Source: Streptomyces griseus
Lineage (GTDB): Bacteria > Actinomycetota > Actinomycetes > Streptomycetales > Streptomycetaceae
Assembly: GCF_900460065.1 (NCBI RefSeq)
Contig: NZ_UAVD01000028.1
Location: forward strand, 62,001-126,000
Length of the DNA stretch: 64,000 bases
Direction of reading: 5' to 3'
Under the pieces are notes generated by a model, which saw nothing but the letters and a program-made list of their open reading frames with translations, made no database searches and was not told the origin of the DNA. The translations under genes were made by a program, and so were the position numbers. Shown here one piece after another: positions 61,152-64,000 of the stretch. Each line of letters starts with the position of its first letter. Positions within the stretch are counted from its first letter, which is position 1.

Positions 61152-61270
61152 AGGCCGAGCGCCGGTGGGGGCGGGCCGAGCGCCGGTGGGGGCGGGCCGA
61201 GCGCCGGTGTGGGCGAGCCGAGCGCCGGTGTGGTGGGCGGGCCCGAGCGGTGGTGAGGGCGGGCCGAGCG
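61141..61270. repeat. 21-bp tandem repeat between ppgK and the membrane-protein gene
   Basis: Six head-to-tail copies: five units of 21 bases and one of 25. Consensus CCGGTGGGGGCGGGCCGAGC followed by G. Units two and three are identical; the outer ones diverge. No open frame with coding character runs through it, and it ends five bases before the stop codon of the converging gene. Confidence 0.85.
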
Positions 61271-61274
61271 CCGC

Positions 61275-61931
61275 TCAGGGCCGCTGAGGACGCCGCGCCC
61301 CCGCACCCGCGCCGCCCGCGCCCGCGGCCCCGGCCCGTACGGGCTTCGCCGCCACGGCCCCGGCGGCCGAGGCCCGGGGTGCCCGCTCGGGTGCGGTGCC
61401 ACGCCCCTGGGCCAGCACGTACCGCCGCCGGGCCCGCATCTGCCGCACCTTGCGCACGGTGGCGATGAGCCCGGCGACCAGCGTCCCCCCGTACAGCCAG
61501 CCGGCGTGCACGGCGAGGGCGGTGACGAGCCCCATGGTCTGCCCGCCGAACCCCTCGGACCCACCGGAGATCGGGAACACCCCGACGGCGAAGGCGATGG
61601 GCACGCTGATCGGAGCGGTGACCAGGTCGGCGGGCCGGACCCAGAGGGCGGTCAGAGCGGAGACGGGCAGAAAGAGCAGCCCGTAGACGAACTCCGAGCC
61701 GTCGAACAGCAGCCGGTCGACACAGGCCAGCACGAACATGGTGAGGGCGGCGAACAGCCCGGCCCCGATCCCGGTGAGCCGGGGGTTGGGAAACCGCCGC
61801 AACGCGAGAACCACCGGCGGCACCCTGCGCACCCGCACCCGGTACACGGCGGAACCACCCGGCGAGGGCGGGGCGGTCGCGGCCTGCGGGGGCTGACTGC
61901 GCTGCGGGGGACGTGTCCTGTGCTGCTCCAC
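61275..61931 (-). CDS. Putative membrane protein (DUF6542-like)
   Basis: 218 residues. A Gln/Pro-rich start is followed by RVRRVPPVVLALRRFPNPRLTGIGAGLFAALTMFVLACVDRLLFDGS, then three more membrane segments (FVYGLLFLPVSALTALWV, APISVPIAFAVGVFPI, GLVTALAVHAGWLYGGTLVAGLIATV) and a basic Arg/Ala-rich cytosolic tail. It fits a small four-span actinobacterial family of unknown role that I believe is called DUF6542. The GTG at 61931 is chosen because the open frame further upstream reads through the tandem repeats. A TACGTT box lies exactly six bases before it. Confidence 0.7.
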   Translation of the reverse strand: MEQHRTRPPQRSQPPQAATAPPSPGGSAVYRVRVRRVPPVVLALRRFPNPRLTGIGAGLFAALTMFVLACVDRLLFDGSEFVYGLLFLPVSALTALWVRPADLVTAPISVPIAFAVGVFPISGGSEGFGGQTMGLVTALAVHAGWLYGGTLVAGLIATVRKVRQMRARRRYVLAQGRGTAPERAPRASAAGAVAAKPVRAGAAGAGGAGAGARRPQRP

Positions 61932-62406
61932 CTGGACAACGTAGGTCGCGGGGGGCGGGGAATCAGGCGTTGGACACGCGCTTTGGCCGACCTTGGCGTT
62001 GCGTTCGATGTCACACCGCCGAAAGGCGGAGTGTTCGGACCGACGGCGCCCGGGCGATCGCACTGTTCGAACCGGGTACGAGCGCGGGAGGCGGAACGGT
62101 GCTGACCGGGGGGTGGACCCGAGTGAGGCGAACGATCCGAACCGGGGGCGGACCCGGATGAGGGGACACGATCCGAACCGGGGGCGGACCCGGGTGATGG
62201 GACACGGTCCGAACCGGGGCGGGCCCGACTCGGGCGGCACGGTCCGAACCTGCGCGAGGGGCCCGTGAAACCGCCCTGTACGAGCGCGAGGGGCGGCCCC
62301 GTAAACTGGAGAATCGGTCCCACTCCGGGACTCGGCGGACCCGGCCCGACAGCCGAGCCGGCCCCGGACGCCCCTGACCCCCTCCTCACTCCAGGAAGTC
62401 GCCAAA
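61932..62406. other. Intergenic interval upstream of ychF, partly repetitive
   Basis: 475 bases between the divergently read membrane-protein gene and ychF. It holds the membrane-protein promoter at its left edge and a 36-bp tandem array in the middle. No convincing gene: the apparent frames here are created by the repeats. AGGAAG at 62393-62398 is the ychF ribosome site. Confidence 0.6.
62133..62251. repeat. 36-bp tandem repeat array upstream of ychF
   Basis: Units begin at 62133, 62169 and 62205 (the third is 35 bases) and a partial one at 62240. The shared core is TCCGAACCGGGGGCGGACCC. Two decayed copies can be traced further left (from about 62062 and 62097). The first two full copies differ at only two positions. 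Located 150-270 bases before an essential GTPase gene. Confidence 0.8.
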
Positions 62407-63495
62407 GTGTCGCTCACGATCGGAATCGTCGGTCTGCCGAATGTCGGCAAGTCGACCCTGTTCAACGCCCTGACCAAGAACGACGTGCTGGCGGCCAACT
62501 ACCCGTTCGCCACGATCGAGCCGAACGTCGGCGTCGTCGGCGTCCCGGACCCGCGCCTGAACAAGCTCGCGGAGATCTTCAACTCCCAGCGGCTCCTCCC
62601 GGCGACGGTGGACTTCGTCGACATCGCCGGCATCGTCCGGGGCGCTTCGGAGGGCGAGGGCCTGGGCAACAAGTTCCTCGCGAACATCCGCGAGTCCGAC
62701 GCGATCTGCCAGGTCATCCGGGCCTTCAAGGACGAGAACGTCGTCCACGTCGACGGCAAGGTCTCGCCGAAGGACGACATCGAGACGATCAACACGGAGC
62801 TGATCCTCGCCGACCTCCAGTCCGTCGAGAAGGCCGTCCCGCGCCTGACGAAGGAGTCCCGCCTCCAGAAGGAGAAGGTCGCGGTCCTCGCCGCGGTCGA
62901 GGAGGCGAAGCAGATCCTGGAGACCGGCCAGACCCTCTTCGCCGCGGGCATCACGGCCGGCACCGAGAAGGGCAAGCTCCTCCACGAGCTGCACCTCCTC
63001 ACCGTCAAGCCCTTCCTGTACGTCTTCAACGTCGACGAGGACGAGCTGGTCGACGAGGACTTCAAGAACGAACAGCGCGCCCTGGTCGCCCCCGCCGAGG
63101 CGATCTTCCTGAACGCCAAGATCGAGTCCGAACTGATCGAGCTCGACGACGACGAGGCCCTCGAACTCCTCCAGTCCATGGGCCAGGAGGAGCCCGGCCT
63201 CGCCACCCTCGGCCGCGTCGGCTTCGAGACCCTGGGCCTCCAGACCTACCTCACGGCAGGCCCGAAGGAAGCCCGCGCGTGGACCATCAAGAAGGGCGCC
63301 ACGGCCCCGGAGGCGGCCGGTGTGATCCACACCGACTTCCAGAAGGGCTTCATCAAGGCGGAGATCGTCTCCTTCGCCGACCTGGTCGAGACCGGCTCGG
63401 TCGCCGAGGCCCGCGCCAAGGGCAAGGCCCGCATGGAGGGCAAGGACTACGTCATGCAGGACGGGGACGTGGTGGAGTTCCGCTTCAACGTGTAG
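62407..63495 (+). CDS. ychF: Redox-regulated ATPase YchF (Obg-family)
   Basis: 362 residues, complete. P-loop GIVGLPNVGKSTLFNAL, switch region with NYPFATIEPNVG, DFVDIAGIVRGASEGEGLGNKFL, and NVDEDEL at the position of the base-specificity NKxD motif, the change that makes YchF prefer ATP. A helical coiled-coil insertion (about 125-195) and a C-terminal TGS domain (from about 275, LQTYLTAGPKEARAWTIKKG...YVMQDGDVVEFRFNV) follow. It binds ribosomes and links translation to oxidative stress. The GTG at 62407 has AGGAAG eight bases upstream. Confidence 0.96.
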   Translation: MSLTIGIVGLPNVGKSTLFNALTKNDVLAANYPFATIEPNVGVVGVPDPRLNKLAEIFNSQRLLPATVDFVDIAGIVRGASEGEGLGNKFLANIRESDAICQVIRAFKDENVVHVDGKVSPKDDIETINTELILADLQSVEKAVPRLTKESRLQKEKVAVLAAVEEAKQILETGQTLFAAGITAGTEKGKLLHELHLLTVKPFLYVFNVDEDELVDEDFKNEQRALVAPAEAIFLNAKIESELIELDDDEALELLQSMGQEEPGLATLGRVGFETLGLQTYLTAGPKEARAWTIKKGATAPEAAGVIHTDFQKGFIKAEIVSFADLVETGSVAEARAKGKARMEGKDYVMQDGDVVEFRFNV

Positions 63496-63889
63496 GCGTG
63501 CGCATACTCTGCATGATGAGTCGGAATGTGCACATCAGAAGGGGTCGAGCCTTTGCCGGGTTCGACCCCTTCGGCGTCACTGTGCGCGATGAGTGGCGCA
63601 TATTCCGACGACGTATGGACGGCGGTTGATCGGGTGCCGTAAACGGGACCGGAGTCCCACGTGAACGCGATCTCTTGGGCGAAAGTCGCCGCCGTCGTCC
63701 TGTCCGGATGGGGAAAGACCCTGACGAGGTGCTCCTCTCATCCTGAGATTCCAGCCTCGGCCGCTACGCCGCTGTGCGCTTCCGCAGCCCGCCCACGGCC
63801 CCCGGTCGCAGGTCGGGCACGTCGGACGGTTCCGTTCGTGGCCCGGAGGGGTAAGAAGCTGGGTAAGTCCCCTTGGGGAGGCTGATTCG
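63496..63889 (+). other. Intergenic interval after ychF
   Basis: 394 bases. The left part carries the ychF terminator nested inside a wider inverted repeat (GTCGGAAT at 63520-63527 with ATTCCGAC at 63602-63609). The right part should hold the promoter of the nfeD-like gene. A 74-residue frame at 63661-63885 has poor codon character and an unconvincing product and is not called. Confidence 0.55.
63538..63572 (+). terminator. Terminator of ychF
   Basis: Perfect 11-bp stem (63538-63548 with 63562-63572) and 13-base loop, 43 bases after the stop codon; no T-run. Confidence 0.8.
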
Positions 63890-64000
63890 ATGCCGTGGTT
63901 CGCTTGGTTGCTCGCCGCCGCGGCGCTCGGAGCTGCGGAGTTCTTCACTCTCACGCTCGTCTTCGGGTTGCTGGCCGGCGCGGCGTTGGTCGCTGCCGTC
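63890..64000 (+). CDS. NfeD-like membrane protein (N-terminal fragment, runs off window)
   Basis: Only the first 37 codons are inside the window. The ATG at 63890 follows GGGGAGG at eight bases. The visible protein is almost entirely hydrophobic: MPWFAWLLAAAALGAAEFF, then TLTLVFGLLAGAALVAAV, two membrane helices in tandem, as at the start of short NfeD proteins. NfeD proteins usually pair with SPFH/flotillin-like proteins encoded next to them, so such a gene is expected just to the right. The call rests on a short sequence. Confidence 0.6.
   Translation, partial: MPWFAWLLAAAALGAAEFFTLTLVFGLLAGAALVAAV

Noticed and set aside
62133..62251. CRISPR array
   Set aside because: Repeats are directly adjacent without unique spacers, and no cas genes are present.
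63538..63572. GGTTCGACCCC resembling a tRNA T-arm
   Set aside because: It is the 3' arm of a simple hairpin; no acceptor stem, D-arm or anticodon arm can be placed around it.
63661..63885. 74-residue open frame before the nfeD-like gene
   Set aside because: Weak codon bias, Ser/Ala/Arg-rich product, and it runs over the likely promoter and ribosome site of the next gene.

Overview
The window is very GC-rich, most overlapping gene pairs share ATGA or GTGA, and it carries WhiB-like, OxyR/AhpCD, SpoIIE-type and PIN-PhoH genes. Together these point to a Streptomyces (or close relative) chromosome, mostly its conserved core. No insertion sequence, prophage, CRISPR array, rRNA or convincing tRNA was found.

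Layout. 1-9.9 kb: a truncated amidase, a HAD hydrolase, a lipoprotein, a 672-residue membrane protein carrying a type IV pilin-like cleavage signal in its middle, a PIG-V-type glycosyltransferase, a DUF192 protein, an orphan A24 prepilin peptidase, a methyltransferase and small unknowns. 9.9-16.7 kb: a C-loop terminator with no assigned gene, an aldo/keto reductase, a cis-prenyltransferase, PIN-PhoH, a secreted lytic transglycosylase and an AI-2E-type permease. 16.8-19 kb: ahpD-ahpC divergent from oxyR. 19-24 kb: an ABC exporter under a PadR regulator, then a ribbon-helix-helix gene coupled to an SPFH protein. 24-32.6 kb: a bifunctional penicillin-binding protein behind a sigma-E-like promoter, a SpoIIE-type phosphatase that has lost its first metal-binding motif, a DUF402 protein, fumC and a secreted SGNH hydrolase with a lectin tail. 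50-64 kb: class I fumarase, DUF1707 protein, WhiB-like protein, glpX, DUF4245 protein, nitroreductase, xseB/xseA, an APC permease, ispH, ppgK, a membrane protein, ychF and the start of an nfeD-like gene.

The accessory element is a compact biosynthetic cluster (32.7-49.9 kb) lying between the two fumarase genes. One leftward operon encodes an MFS exporter, a KS-AT-ACP polyketide synthase, a 1960-residue aminotransferase / luciferase-like monooxygenase / C / PCP / C protein, an M18 metallo-aminopeptidase, a type II thioesterase, an SDR oxidoreductase and a degenerate-C / A / PCP protein with a threonine-like code. A LuxR-type regulator is divergent. The order KS-AT-ACP, then aminotransferase, then monooxygenase, then C is what is needed to build a 3-amino-2-hydroxyacyl (alpha-hydroxy-beta-amino acid) unit and cap a short peptide with it. 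That unit is the pharmacophore of aminopeptidase inhibitors such as the microginins, bestatin and amastatin. A catalytically intact aminopeptidase translationally coupled inside the operon suggests target-based self-protection or product processing. The product is an inference from domain logic, not something the sequence proves.
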